A stretch of 64,000 nt of DNA from Microplitis mediator (taxonomy: Eukaryota > Arthropoda > Insecta > Hymenoptera > Braconidae): assembly GCF_029852145.1 (NCBI RefSeq), contig NC_079974.1, forward strand, positions 6,990,348 through 7,054,347. Direction: 5' to 3'. Position numbers and translations under genes: made by a program. This document shows, one piece after another, positions 23,935 to 37,055 of this stretch. A model generated the notes under the pieces. That model did not search any database and was not told the DNA's origin. It saw nothing but the letters and a program-made list of their open reading frames with translations. The stretch's first letter is position 1, and every line of letters starts with the position of its first letter.

Positions 23935-24560
23935 TTTTTTTCCGATTGAATCTGATTAAAATATTTCAATCGGATTTAATCAGATTCAATTGGGATATAA
24001 TCGAGAAATAAATTATTTTTTTGCGATTGGATCTGATTAAATTCGATTGAGTTTTTTTCAACCAGTTTTAATCGGATTCGATCGGAAAATAATTTTAAAA
24101 AAATTATTATTTTCCGATTGAATCCGATTGAAACTGAATGAAATATTTTAATCGGATTTAATCAGATTCAATTAGAATATAATCGAGAAATTTCATTATT
24201 GTTTTCTGATTGAATCTGATTATATCCGATTGAAATTTTTTTCAACCAGTTTCAATCGGATTCAATCGGAAAATTATTTTTAAAAAATTATTATTTTCCG
24301 ATCGAATCCAATTAAAACTGATTGAAATATTTCAGTCGGATAATAATCGAAAATTAAAATTATTATTTTCCGATTGAATCTGATTGAAATATATCAGTCA
24401 GATTTAATCAGAAAATAAAAAAAATTTTCTGATTGAATCCGATTGAAAGTCAATCGGAGACCCCGAACACTTCCGAACGTATCTGATTGAAAATTTGTTT
24501 CCGATTGAAACTGATAGAATTCTGATTGAGTTTCAATCGGATTTGATTAGAGTTTTCAAT
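23935..24560. repeat. Dense array of a quasi-palindromic GATTGAATC motif
   Basis: About 600 bases consist largely of variants of CCGATTGAATCTGATTGAAA and its inverse TTTCAATCGGATTTAATCAG, alternating on the two strands with short A/T spacers. Confidence 0.85.
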
Positions 24561-24829
24561 TAGGGGTTTGTCATCTACCGTTAACATTGATTCTAGCGAC
24601 GCTAGCAAGGTGCTAGCCAATGCCTCGTTATATTTTCACTAGGGAACTCGATAAAAAATGGTCGTAGAGTAAAGACAAAAGAAAAGAAAATCGTAGCCTC
24701 GAATTTCTAGTTTTCAAATCTGGACTTCAAATTTTTTTATCATGCACGGTTCCGGAGTAATCCATGAACCTGAAGTTCCCAACGTTGCTATCCAACGAAA
24801 AAAATTTTTTTCTCAAATGAAAAGAAAAA

Positions 24830-25640
<811 letters not shown>

Positions 25641-26197
25641 TAGTTACAGCTCTGCTAAAAATATAGTTGATGGCTTAAACGATCCAGAATGGCGTCTAGA
25701 AAAAGATTTCTTTTGGATTTTTTTTGGAAAAATAAAATTACGATTGTTATGAACAAAAAACCGTTAAAAAAATTATCCATCCCGCTTTTTGCAAAATCTC
25801 AAAAAGTATAAGTGATAGCTCAAATATTAAAAAAGTTTCTGAAAAAGCAGAAAATTTTAGTAACCAAGTTCTCGACTCCCCAAATTGTAGCTCCAATATT
25901 TATAATTTTAATTTAACATTGAAAATCAGCTTTTGCACGGCAGTTTTGGCATGCGCGCGCCACCACTCTAGTGAGCGTAGTTTCTAAATAATTTTTTTTT
26001 GCAATTAAATATCAATTCGAAAATTTGAAAACATTCTGGGGTCATCTAGACACTTCAATGAATATGATTTCGCTGTAATGAAAGTTGCATCACCATTTTT
26101 CAAAAAGTTATTCAATAGTTAATCAACTTTTTTTTATCGGTTTGTGTTGTCATAAAAGGCGGTATAAAAGTTTTAATAATTAATCTATAAATATTTG
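25641..26197. other. No gene seen
   Basis: AT-rich unassigned sequence with one GC-richer patch (GGCATGCGCGCGCCACC near 25950). Confidence 0.5.
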
Positions 26198-26775
26198 GAG
26201 TTTACTCCTTAAGAATCGATTTTCATATAAGGAGCCGGGTATGAAAAAATATGAGGTATATAGATCCTTTTTAAGACGTAAATTCGATAGGTTGGTTTTT
26301 TTGGATCACCCTTATATATATTGGATACATACAATGCATTCATACGCTGCCCCGTAGGATACGGATACCCTATACACTCACGCCGTAAAGTATATATTAT
26401 ATACCTATATATATCATATATGTATAATTAGGTATATTGTGGTATCAGGCGTTTTGAGCACCTGACAAAATATCCCCGACAAAATATCTCCGGACAAAAT
26501 ATCCCCATGAAAAGAAAGCAAAAATAGTGAAAAAAGCCAAAAAAACTGACACAAAACTGGGGATATTTTGTCAGGTGTTCAAAACGCATGGAACCGTATA
26601 TTGTATACATACAATGCATTCGTACGGTGCCCTGACGGATACCCTATACACTCACCCCTGAAAAGTGAAAGTCGTAACGAGTTCATTCGTTGAGTAGATT
26701 TTACACCTCATATTTTTTCCATACCGGGCTTCTTATATGGAAATCGATTCTTGAAGAGTAAACTCCAAAAATATT
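26198..26775. mobile_element. Foldback MITE at the outer end of the left arm
   Basis: The ends GAGTTTACTCCTTAAGAATCG and its inverse CGATTCTTGAAGAGTAAACTC bound the element, with inner arms TTCATATAAGGAGCC. A related copy ends the right arm at 39014-39470. The internal part carries palindromic runs of TATACCT and CTATACACTCACGCC. Confidence 0.75.
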
Positions 26776-27470
26776 TTCTCCTAGAATGAAATACTTTCAT
26801 ATAATTGGTCTAAAATTCTTCAACAGAGTAGCCCAGTCACTAAAACGTCCCAATAACCACCATAAACTCATGATTTCGCATGATTTTCAGAGATAAAAAT
26901 TCCAATTGATCATTTCGAGTTCGGTCTGCCCTCCGTAATTTCCACAGAATCTTAAGGACACTATAGAAAGTGTAAAAAAAAATCACCGTAAAAATCCGTT
27001 CGCCGAAATGTCCCCATAACCACCATAAGCTCGTGCTATCTGGTGATTATCGTGAAAAAATATTCTAACTGATCACTTCGAGTTTCGTGTGCCCTCTGTA
27101 ATTTTCACAGACTCTTCAAAATATCATAGAAAGTGTGAAAAAAAACCACCATAAGAATCCGTCTTTCGGAACAACCCCATATCTACTATACACTCGTGCT
27201 ATCTGGTGATTAATTTTTTCGGGAATGTGAATAACTGATTTTTTTTCACATTTTCTATAGTAATTTTAAGAGTCTATGAAAATGACAGAGGGCACACGGA
27301 ACTCGAAATGATAAGTTAGAATTTTTTCCCCGATAATCACGCGAAACCATGAGTTTATGGTGGTTATGGGGATGTTTCAATGACTGTGCTACCCTGGTTA
27401 CGAATTTCAGACAAATTATATTTATTTCTAGGAGGGGATATTGTTTTTTTCATTTTAGAAAAAATTTTTA

Positions 27471-27629
27471 ATTTCCCGCTAAGAAAATCAATCATTTTCA
27501 AAAAAATTCGGGAAGTTATTGTTTTCACCTAGATTTGCAAAAATCGAAATTTCATCAGATCTCGACGTTTTGAGGTCCCAGGAAGCTATTCTGACTATTT
27601 TTAGAATGATGTCCGAGTGTATGTATGTA

Positions 27630-27687
<58 letters not shown>

Positions 27688-28303
27688 CTCTTCGTAACTT
27701 ATTAACTAATGGATCGATTTGGATGGTTGAGGTGGCAATCGAAAGAGCTTATTGGCCCTCAACTTTCCTAAAAATTTCAGATCATTTCATCAAGTAGACT
27801 CGAAAATATTGGTGAATTACGAAAAAAAAAAATTTTTTTTTTTAGTTTTTTAGTGATTTCTCAGAAACGAGTTGAACGATTGACTTCAAAATCTATTCAG
27901 CTTTAGAACTTTATAAGCCGCGTCGAATGCCACCCCAACCATCACAATCGGTTAATTTGTTTGAGAAATATCGTTGGCGAAAGAAATGATAAAAAACGGT
28001 TTTTTTCGATTATCTTTGAAGTGACTCATCCGATCAATTCCAAAATCTTGTCAGTTCTTAAACTCAATAAAATGCGTCGATTGCTGCCTCAAACATCGAA
28101 ATCGGTCAATTCGTTCGTGAGATATCGTGGGAGAAAGAAATGTTAAAAAACGGTTTTTTCGAAAAAAATGGCATTCAAAAGTGTTTTCGAGCTCGAAGAG
28201 TTCGAAAATGTATCCACAAGAATGATTTTGAGCTTCTTGAACTCACGGAGCTCGAAAACAGCGGGAAATTTTGGGACTGGCCCGTAGGGTCAACCGATAG
28301 TTC
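27471..28303 (+). mobile_element. Microsatellite-bearing MITE, fullest forward copy
   Basis: It starts TTTCCCGCTAAGAAAATC and, near the far end, reads AACAGCGGGAAATTTTGGG, so the ends are partly inverted. A (TG)n tract lies at 27632-27684, followed by at least two ~165 base internal units. It is absent from the matching place in the right arm, so it inserted after the arms duplicated. Confidence 0.75.
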
Positions 28304-28956
28304 TTCCTCGTTGACAATTTCATTTATACAAAAACCTTTCTACTCTCTTTTTATAGCACAAAAATTGATTGAATTGTGTACTCGCACGCATATATTTTTT
28401 TTCATAGGGAATTTAATTTCCTACAAAAAAAAAGTTATTCAGACCACGGCCACTATAGGACTAGTAGTTTTCGAGATAAATTCGATTAAATATCTCAAAA
28501 TTTGAAAAATCGCTGTTTTATCGGAAATTTAAGTACTTTACCGAATTGCTTGCATAAATTTTTTTTTTAGAAAATGAAATTCCTTATAAAAAAATTTCCG
28601 CACAATTTTGTTGTAAAGTTTGAGGTATACGAATAACATAACAAATTTCATGAAATTCGAGAAAAAGTTGGCTTTAAGATTTTTTACTGGTGAGACCGGT
28701 TACAAACCATGAATTGGCTGTATGCACTTTTAAAGAGAGAAGATTTATCTGTGAGTTTTACCTATTGCCAATTAAATATCATGAAATGCTGCGAAACTAT
28801 AGATAATTGAGAAAAAAAAAAAAAAAAACATTTAAAATTTACGTGTTTATTAAATGGGAAAATATCAAATTCATTTAGTGAGTACTTGAAATTAAAATTC
28901 AGAGCTCATCTTTGATCCGACTTTTTCAATCAATATTCCTTACTTGTTTTTTTCAG

Positions 28957-30375
28957 TTCGATGAATCAAACTACGAAAACCGTGTTACTATCATCGACAT
29001 GCCGGGGACTGAAGACAGCACGGCACTAAACGTAGACGGTTACTCAAAATACGACTTAAAAACTTTACAGTTAAATTCTCAATTTATTATGAAAACTTAA
29101 AATTTATTTACTGATATTATTGTGACGAAAAATCATACTTGTGGTGGTAGCCACTTTTTGACACCACTATCCGACAGAATTATAAACTCAACAGAATTTA
29201 AAAACGTTTTTGTAATTGTTTGCGCAGCTAGTCCTTTAAATGATAACAACAACAAGGGAGTCTTCTATTTCCTTGCTAAGATTAAAGATATAGTCGATGA
29301 TTATGTGCCGGGCAGTTCCCGAACTCCCATAGCTCCAGCTAGTATGGCGAGAACTCTCGCGGCTCTCGGGCAGCGTAGCTTTCAGTCTTCCCCTTTAAAT
29401 CAGCTGGAGGCAGAAAATAAGGGGCCGAGGGTGGAGCTGCAGGCAGCTCAAGATAACTATGTTGCGGTAAATGAACGTATTGTCGAGTTGACTGGATAAA
29501 ATGTTGAGTTAACTCCACGAAATCTTGATTTGTCGCAACAAGTTGCCGAGCTGACCGAAACGAGGAATGGACTTCAGCAGATCGTTACTCAGGTGATTGA
29601 TGACCTAGCTGAAGTAAAGCGTTTAATGGAGACACTGAGGCTACAACATGTTGAAACTGACAGAGATTTTCAGGTGAATATTGCAATTGAAAGAAATCTT
29701 CGGATGAAACTTGATAAGCTGAGGAGGCGCAACAATAATCGCTAATCCTTGATTCCTGTGGTGCCACGAAGAAGTTCTTCAAATAGTGCACATAGTCATC
29801 CTGACAGTCACGCACGAAACAGCGACGGACCACACAGTAGTGATGGGGCTAGCAATGGACAAAATCCTGACCAACAAATTAACCCGAACGAACAAACTGA
29901 CGCTGATGACAACATTGACAGTGACCATGACAGGAGTAGTCGTGGTAGTACCGCAGCTGCAAACGTTCCTGGAAGTGATGGAGGTGAAGAAGAAGAAGAC
30001 GACAACGCCGACGATGCACGCGCGGGTAACGTTCACGACGCTAGGGACAATGATCGTAGAACCACTAGTGGGTCTGACGAAGACAATGGTAACGATGGTG
30101 GTGATGCTGCCGGTGTCGAAGATTGTCTGAAAAACAATGATTGAAAGGCAGAATTTGCGGATCCTAGTAATACCGCGTTGGGTATTCAAGGCTTGTTGGT
30201 ACCCGCTTTTGAGGTCAAAAGAAGGTACTATCAAGTCTTCGATAGGGCCAATTTTTCTGCTATCCAGTGGGAACAGATAATCGTCGACATCGACAGGGGC
30301 AGGTATCACTGCAATACTTGCAATACAGACATGAGAGCCTCCAAAATAAAAACACACGTTCTGATGTCAATTTAA
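28957..30375 (+). pseudogene. Decayed zinc-finger/acidic-linker gene, left-arm copy
   Basis: After a TTTTTTTCAG acceptor the exon starts FDESNYENRVTIIDMPGTED, where IDMPG resembles the G3 region of GTPases, although no P-loop was found. FVIVCAASPLND follows, then a coiled-coil-like part (QVAELTETRNGLQQ), a Ser/Asp/Asn-rich acidic linker, and the block LGIQGLLVPAFEVKRRYYQ ending in a C-x2-C...H finger (YHCNTCNTDMRASKIKTHV). In-frame stops follow IMKT, ELTG, NNNR and KNND, so it is dead. The product is unknown to me. The right-arm copy lacks 765 bases of this gene. Confidence 0.6.
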
Positions 30376-31217
30376 TAAATTGAATAACAGTATTAAAGTA
30401 TAATCATTGTGAAATTCCTTACGTTCCGTTCCTGCCATTCTGTTATCCTAAGTACTTATCACTTATGATTTTATGACGTGTATATATAAACCGCAAAATT
30501 AAAATTAGATTTTAATAAACGGTATAAAACTTACTCCTGGAAATTAAGCTTTAAAATGAAGTTGATATTGGCGTTTAAGTATTTCAATATTTCTAATGAG
30601 CTGAGGCTTTTTCCTTCAATTTTCACGTATATTCAATCCCTTTTTTAAGAGCCATTGTAATAATAGATACCACCACCAATATAAATGATCCGACATGCAG
30701 AGAAATGTATACGTCCTGGCGATCCAGGTGAGAGCTCTTTTTGAAGACGTCTTACTGAGTTCGCTAGATGGCTCATTCGACTTCATGAGAACTTTATAAA
30801 GCCTTCTTTAAGTTGTTAAATGAGACGTCCAAATCATAAATAGGAACTTATTCAAAACTCATCAAGACGTCATTTTGGTACACTGAGAAAAAAATATTGC
30901 GCTCAACACTCAACGATATTGTGATATTCACTCTCCTCGGTTGGTTATACTTTGTATACCGAAAGTCTTGGTCTATCGGATCGTGATTATCGCGATCCAG
31001 GCGGATCCTGAAATCATAAGATCGTTAAGAATAAACATGCAGCAAAAATTACTATGGCCTTAAAAAAATTTACAATAGTTACAGTTATGGTGATATGATC
31101 CTTCCGAACTTTATCATGACCATAGTAAGTTTTACCACGTGTTTATTCTGAAAAAAAATCTAAATAAGGAATAGTATATGGAGATAACTCAAATAAATTC
31201 CACATGTTGATTAAATA
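30376..31217. other. No gene seen
   Basis: Unassigned. AGACGTC recurs at 30745, 30820 and 30870, and a CACTGAGAAAAAAATATT motif at 30880 resembles the end of a MITE seen in other insects. Confidence 0.45.
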
Positions 31218-32823
31218 TACCCGGGAAAAAAAGATTTTATATGACCATATATAAACATATATGGTCATATACAACTTATATATGATCCTATAAGAAATAT
31301 ATAAAAATTATATATGGTTACATAAAAGCTTATATGATCTTATAAAATTCTTATAAGAATTAATATACTCTTGTGAGGATTTTATAAAAATTGATATGAT
31401 TCTATATAAAGTTATATATAACTTTATAAATTACTAGATAAAGTTTTATATGCTTATATATAATTATATATGATCATATAAAATTTCATATGATCTTACA
31501 ATATTCTTATAAGAGTTTATACAGTTTTATAAAGATTTTCTAGAAATTGATGTGATTTTAGATTAACCCGAGAAAACGTTCTTATAGAATCGTTTATAAA
31601 CTTATGTGTTTATATATGATTATATAAAAGCTTACATAATCTTATTAAATTCTTATAACGATTCATATACTCTTATAAGGATTTTATAAAAAATGATGTG
31701 ATTTTATATAAAGTCATATATAACTTTATAACAATGCCAGATAAAGTTTTATATGTTTATACATATAATCATATATGATTATATAAAAGCTCATACGATC
31801 TTATAATATTCTTAAGAGAATTTGTATAATTTTACAAGGATTTTATAATAGTTGGTATGATTTTTTATAAAGTTATATATGAATTTATAACATTATCAGA
31901 TGAAATGTCATAAATTCTATGCACTCATATATGATTATATAAAAATTCATCTGATCTTATAAAATTCTTATATCCATTCGTATAATCTTACAAAATTTTT
32001 ATAAAATTCCATGTAACTTTATATAGAATTATATGTAACATTATGAAATTACAAGAGCACGTTTTATATGGTTATACATGACCATGTATGATCATATATG
32101 ATCATTTAAAATTTTATATGACCTTATAAAATTCTTTTCAGAATTCAGATAAATAATAAAAATCTATGTGATTTCATATGAAGTTATAAATAAATGTGTA
32201 TGATTACAAAAGAGTTTAATACGGTTATAAAAAATCATATATGATTATATAAAAGTTTATATAGTTTTATGATTCTTATATATAAATTTCTATGGTCTTA
32301 TAAGCACGTTATCTTAAAGAAACTTATAATTTTATATGAAACACAAATGTAATGAAATTTAATCATATTTCGTGCATTATTAATGTAGGATGTGTCAATT
32401 TGATTATTTGATTTAAGTAATGCTACAGATTCTCAAATACTTATGAGGGTAAAGCAGACTAGAGAAGCAGACGACAATCAAGCGATCATCAAAGTTGAGC
32501 AGCATTGAGGTAGCACATTAGTTGGATGGGTGACCCTTTGGCAAAATAGCAGTTAATCGATAGATGTTTTTTTTTTTTTATGCGTGATCACATATAATTA
32601 TATATCATCAGATCCTGCCAATTTTTAGATCTAATGATTTATAAATTATTGTATATATAATTAGATAAAATTATTTTTTCCCGGGTATATATAACTTTAT
32701 ATGATTATATAAGATTTTAGAAAGTTATGTAAGTTTTTATAGGACCGATTTCATTATAAAACTATGTATGATTTTATATGAGTAACTTTTATGAGATCCT
32801 ATAAGAACTTTTTTTTCCGGGTT
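31218..32823. repeat. AT-rich element of TATATGATCATATAA units with ACCCGGGAAA ends
   Basis: The left end ACCCGGGAAAAAAAG and right end CTTTTTTTTCCGGGTT are inverted. The interior is hundreds of bases of degenerate TTATATATGATC and ATTCTTATAAG words, with further internal CCCGGGTA and ACCCGAGAAAA at 32676 and 31563, suggesting several units. Confidence 0.65.
32475..32550 (+). repeat. 5S rRNA-like fragment (pseudogene or SINE3-like)
   Basis: About 75 bases follow the 3' half of eukaryotic 5S rRNA: GATCATCAAAGTTGAGCAGC, then TTGGATGGGTGACC and TTGGCAAAA. The 5' half of 5S is missing, and the AT-rich flanks argue against a functional gene. Confidence 0.65.
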
Positions 32824-32954
32824 AGCGCAAATGATAGTAAAGTTGACACTGGCAGCAAACTTTCATCACCAAACACTGATTCACATTTTGATGGTATGGA
32901 TGCTAAATAAGTGCCAGATTTAAGTGAAGAGAATGACAAAAATGCAAAGGTTGA

Positions 32955-34571
32955 AAAAATTTAGATGAAATACTTCCAGGTGACCGACATGATCAAGCTG
33001 TGGAAGATACATTGATCGAGCTGGTTAAGAAGATCGTATACTCTCGCCAGCCCACTGGCAAGAGGCCCGAAGCACTCCGGCAAAAACTGTCCAAGTATTT
33101 ATCCTCGCGTCTGCACATTTTTTCAAATCGGACTCATCTATACGGAGCAATTCAAGAGAATAATATAAAAAGGGTTAACGATTTGTTGGAGATTAATTCC
33201 AATATAAATGGCGCTGTGGTTTATGATCACAAGAACTGCGGTGCATTAACTGCCTTAGGCGTTGCCGTGGAGTTGAACCGAAAAAACATCGTCCAGCTTC
33301 TATTGGATCGCGAAAGCTGTGACGTTAATGCCGCAGCAGAGTCCGGCTTGACGCCTCTCCATGTTGCAGCACTGAAAAATAATCGGAGACTCGCAAAAAC
33401 ATTAATTAACAAAGGCGCAACGATAGATGTCTACTCCAAGTATCAGTCGATTTTTAACTCATTACGTTTTCGTTGGGCTGTTCTTAAAAATTATGCATTT
33501 AATGAGTCCAGTGAGTTTTATAAAGTGCTGAGAATGAACATGGATATGAAACATCGGGATGGTATGACTGCACTGTAAGTTGCCGTAAAGTATAATAATT
33601 TTAAAATGGTAAAATTATTACTGAATCGTGGTGCTGACGCCAATGCTCATTGTCTAGACCGAGGCGATGGATACACGGCATTGCATTATGCTGTAATGAA
33701 TGATAATATTGTAGTGATTGATCTTGTACTGAAAAGGGGTGCTAACATTAATGTCAAGTCAAGCGATGGAAAGGCAATCTTACTACATCTCGCCATTGAA
33801 ACCGGAACCGAAGCCATTGTTCGATGTTTGTTAGATGCTGGCGCTGATATAAACATCAGAAGGAATACGGATTGTTACCAAGATCTAACGCCGGTTATTG
33901 AAGCTTTTAGCCGGGAACGAAGATTCACGGTGTCTTTATTAATTGAATATGGTGCGGACTTGAGTGCCATGGCTGTATGTAATTCATCTTCAGCACTCGT
34001 AAATATAATTGACTTCATTCTAAAGTCTAGATCTTTCGATATCCTCTGGAGGCCTTCATCTTTTGCTCTAATTTTTTATTTTAAATATGATTGTACATAT
34101 AGAACAGGGAATCCCGTTAAGATTATACGGCATATAATAAAATCCGAAGCTGTTGGATATATTCATGAATCAGGGCTTCGTATGAAGCGTAGTTTTCTTA
34201 ACAAAAGATTGAAGACTTTTTGACGATGAATGCAGAGTTCAAGTGGAGAATATGAAAGAAGAAAAAATTCAGAGCACTAATGTTTATTATTGCGAATTTT
34301 TTTTTTTAAAAACGTTCATCAGATGGCGACGTACGCGAAGAATAAGAGAATTGAGAAAGCTATGACTCTTCCTAAATTAAATTCAAAGTTTCCGCTGTAC
34401 GCGCATATGTTGATGGAACTTGTTGATAAAGCACGCAAGCGCAATCAACTGCTTAAAAAAGTTTGCGAGAATCTGGAGGATGTTTCTATCAATTTGCCTT
34501 ACAATTGCGTGAGTCAAATCCTTACACATCTTAGTAACCATAATTTATTGTTCTGTTTGAGAAAAAAATGA
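32955..34571 (+). pseudogene. Ankyrin-repeat protein with PRANC-like C-terminus, inactivated
   Basis: The frame from about 32955 to 33575 gives at least four ankyrin units (for example GALTALGVAVELNRKNIVQL and SGLTPLHVAALKNNRRLAK). A single TAA at 33576 lies inside a unit (DGMTAL stop VAVKYNN); the same frame continues with GYTALHYAVMNDN and further units to 34223. A frameshift at 34219 leads to FDDECRVQVENMKEEKIQST, and a second in the T-run near 34300 leads to the final segment ending LPYNCVSQILTHLSNHNL, which fits the F-box-like core of PRANC domains of poxvirus and parasitoid-wasp ankyrin proteins. Such proteins are thought to recruit ubiquitin ligases. One nonsense and two frameshifts mark a pseudogene. 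Confidence 0.82.
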
Positions 34572-36188
34572 GTAATAGTGTCACGATATTTAAATATCGC
34601 GGCAGCTTCGCATTAAGTCGGGGCGGGGTAACAGATGGCAGCACACGCATCTCTCACGTCTCCAATACTATTATTATTGCGTCGGATTCAGGAAAATTTA
34701 CCGAATTATTTAAATATATAAATGGATTTTATTGGCGCTGGGATGAATAATTGCGCATTCTATTTATATGCTTATGATTATTTTGGTTGGTTGACGCATG
34801 CGCGTCAACGCAACAGTTGGCATCAGTAAATTTATTTATTATAAATGAATTTACTGGTTTTATGAATAAATTACTGCAAGATTTATTTGTAAATCATATT
34901 AATAATTGGCTCTGAAATGTGTGGGTTGTCATTTAATGTCGGGAATGGGCCAAATTACACGAAAACAAGTCATGCATTATGTTAGTGTGTTGTAAAAATT
35001 AACATGCGACAGGTATATTTCTCTATTGGTTAGAGTGAGATAGATCACAACATGGCCGAAGTGCCGGCGTGAAAAACACGTGCTGCCATGGTCAGACGTG
35101 GATAATCATTTGTTCGAGCAGGGTGTGTGCCTGTTGCCTGTGTTATAAATTTGAGACGCTATTTGGCAGTTGCTAAATAAATATAAAGTATTTGATGGTC
35201 ATTTGGGCATGAAAATCGTTATGTTGTTTTCAATAAGTATTGAAAAATTGATAATTACAACCAATGGAGCCTGTACGCGTTCTATATAACTGTAAGTACC
35301 TTTGTGCTTTATACATTGGCGTGTAATTTGTTCCCGCGTTGGTGGCCATTTATATATCTCACGAGTGTGAGTGAGAAAGAGCGCAGAAGTTAACAGTAAC
35401 GTTCATACATATCTCTGATTGCGTACTTGTTTGTCCCAGCGGTAAATTTTACAATACTTGAAAAACCCATAGTTATTATTTGTTATTATTGAATAATTTG
35501 TAACGCAATATTTCATAAGACTCAATTAAATCCAATAATTATTCAAAATGCTTACTCAATAAATTTACCCAAAAACTCAAAACTCAAATAACTCAAAATC
35601 GGGCTACGTTACACTTCGCCCACCAATCACCCCTCTCATCTCCTCCAGATCCTGACAGGCGCCAGCCGACTTTTATAGCCCCGGTATCGGCAACGCCATG
35701 TTGGAGCACGTGACATCCACTACCCGAATCAAAACGGCGGCGCACGATCCCACATCGTAACAGTATATATATAAATACTTATATTATTATTAACTACAAA
35801 TTATTAACTATAAATAATTTTTCATGTTTTGATTTCTTGACTGTACACAATTATTTGGTATTTATGTACACATGTATGTTTTTTGATGAAACTTTTAATT
35901 TTACCAAAAAATATGAAAAATAATTAGATTTTTACTGGCAAATGTCACAAATTTATCGCAAAAATTGAATCAATCTCAGTATTAATACACAAGCTTGAAC
36001 AAAATTTTATTTCTTTAAGAAAATTAGTAAATAATTCCGTCTTGAACTAATTCATTAAATCAATAATATTATTGAAGAATTGATAGTTTTTCTTAACTAA
36101 ACTATCGAAAGTAATAATAATAATCAAATTGTTTTTTAATTGTAAAGTTTGTAATTAAATAAATAAATAAATAAATAAATGGTTAACG
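34572..36188. other. No gene; possible LTR remnant at 34980-35762
   Basis: The block begins TGTTAGTGTG and ends CATCGTAACA. On the minus strand it holds a TATA-like GGGGCTATAAAAGTCGGC (35668-35685) and a GC-rich U3-like stretch. No 4-5 base target duplication matches (ATTA against GTAT), so I call it only possible. An (AAAT)n run precedes 36180. Confidence 0.4.
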
Positions 36189-37055
36189 TTAACGAGGCCG
36201 GTGTTTGAGCTGCACAGGGAGGGGGAGGTTCGGTGTACATTTCTCCCAATGATCGTAATCCAATCTAGGCGCACTAAATTCTTCAGCGCATTCCAAGCAT
36301 ACGTATATTATGCCCGAGCATTTTTTCTGATGGCTAGAAATGTGTCTGACTCTAGCAAATGGCAAAAAACATTTATTGCAATACAGATGACCATCATCAT
36401 GCTCTTCAAAAACGTGTGTGTTTATTTTGGAGGCTCTCATGTTTGTATTGCAAGTATTGCAGTGATACCTGCCCCTGCCGATGTTGACGATTATCTGTTC
36501 CCGCTAAATGGCAGAAAAATTGGCCCTATCGAAGACTTGATAGTACCCTCTTTTGACCTTAAAAGCGGGAACTAACAATCCTTGAATACCCAACGCGGTA
36601 TTACTAGGATCTGCAAATTCTGCCTTCCAATCATGGTTCTTCAGATAACCTTCGACACCGGCAGCATCACCACCATCGTTACCATTGCCTTCATCAGACC
36701 CACTAGTGGTTCTACGATCATTGTCCCCAGCGTCGTGAACGTTACCCGCGCGTGCATCGTCGGCGTTGTCGTCTTCTTCTTCGTCACCCCCATCACTTCC
36801 AGGTACGTTTGTAGCCGCGGTACTATCACGACTAGCCCTGTCATGGTCACTGTCAATGTTGTCATCAGCGTCAGTTTGTTCGTTCGGGTCATTTTGTAGG
36901 TCAGGATTTTGTTCATCGCTAGCCCCATCACTACTGTGTGGTCCGTCGCTTTTTAAGTCGTCTTTTGAGTAACCGTCTACGTTTAGTGCCATGCTGTCTT
37001 CAGTCCCCGGCATGTCGATGATAGTAACACGGTTTTCGTAGTTTGATTCATCGAA
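36189..37055 (-). pseudogene. Decayed zinc-finger/acidic-linker gene, right-arm copy
   Basis: Inverted homologue of 28957-30375. The exon begins after TTTTTTTCAG with the same FDESNYENRVTIIDMPGTED, joins directly to the acidic linker through a 765-base deletion relative to the left copy, and reads open to one stop (NFSAI then TAG). Beyond the stop the frame carries two clear C2H2-type fingers (YHCNTCNTNMRASKINTHV and LYCNKCFLPFARVRHISSH) and a CLECAEEF...HWEKC pair. These suggest DNA or protein binding; function is unknown to me. Confidence 0.6.

Larger units (their letters stand above)
26198..30360 (+). repeat. Left arm of a giant inverted repeat
   Basis: From the outer MITE inward the arm matches 39470-36412 in reverse complement: the MITE, a block of CCATAACCACCATAAACTC units (26850-27400), the intron-like segment around 28310-28950, and the decayed gene 28957-30360. 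A MITE (27471-28303) interrupts this arm only. Homology ends at ACACACGTT near 30360. Confidence 0.85.

Noticed and set aside
29779..30357. 192-codon minus-strand frame opposite the decayed gene
   Set aside because: It is the mirror of the acidic linker; the Val/Ile-rich composition is the complement of Asp/Asn codons.
34980..35762. Complete solo LTR
   Set aside because: The ends and a minus-strand TATA box fit, but the flanks ATTA and GTAT do not match; kept only as a possible remnant.
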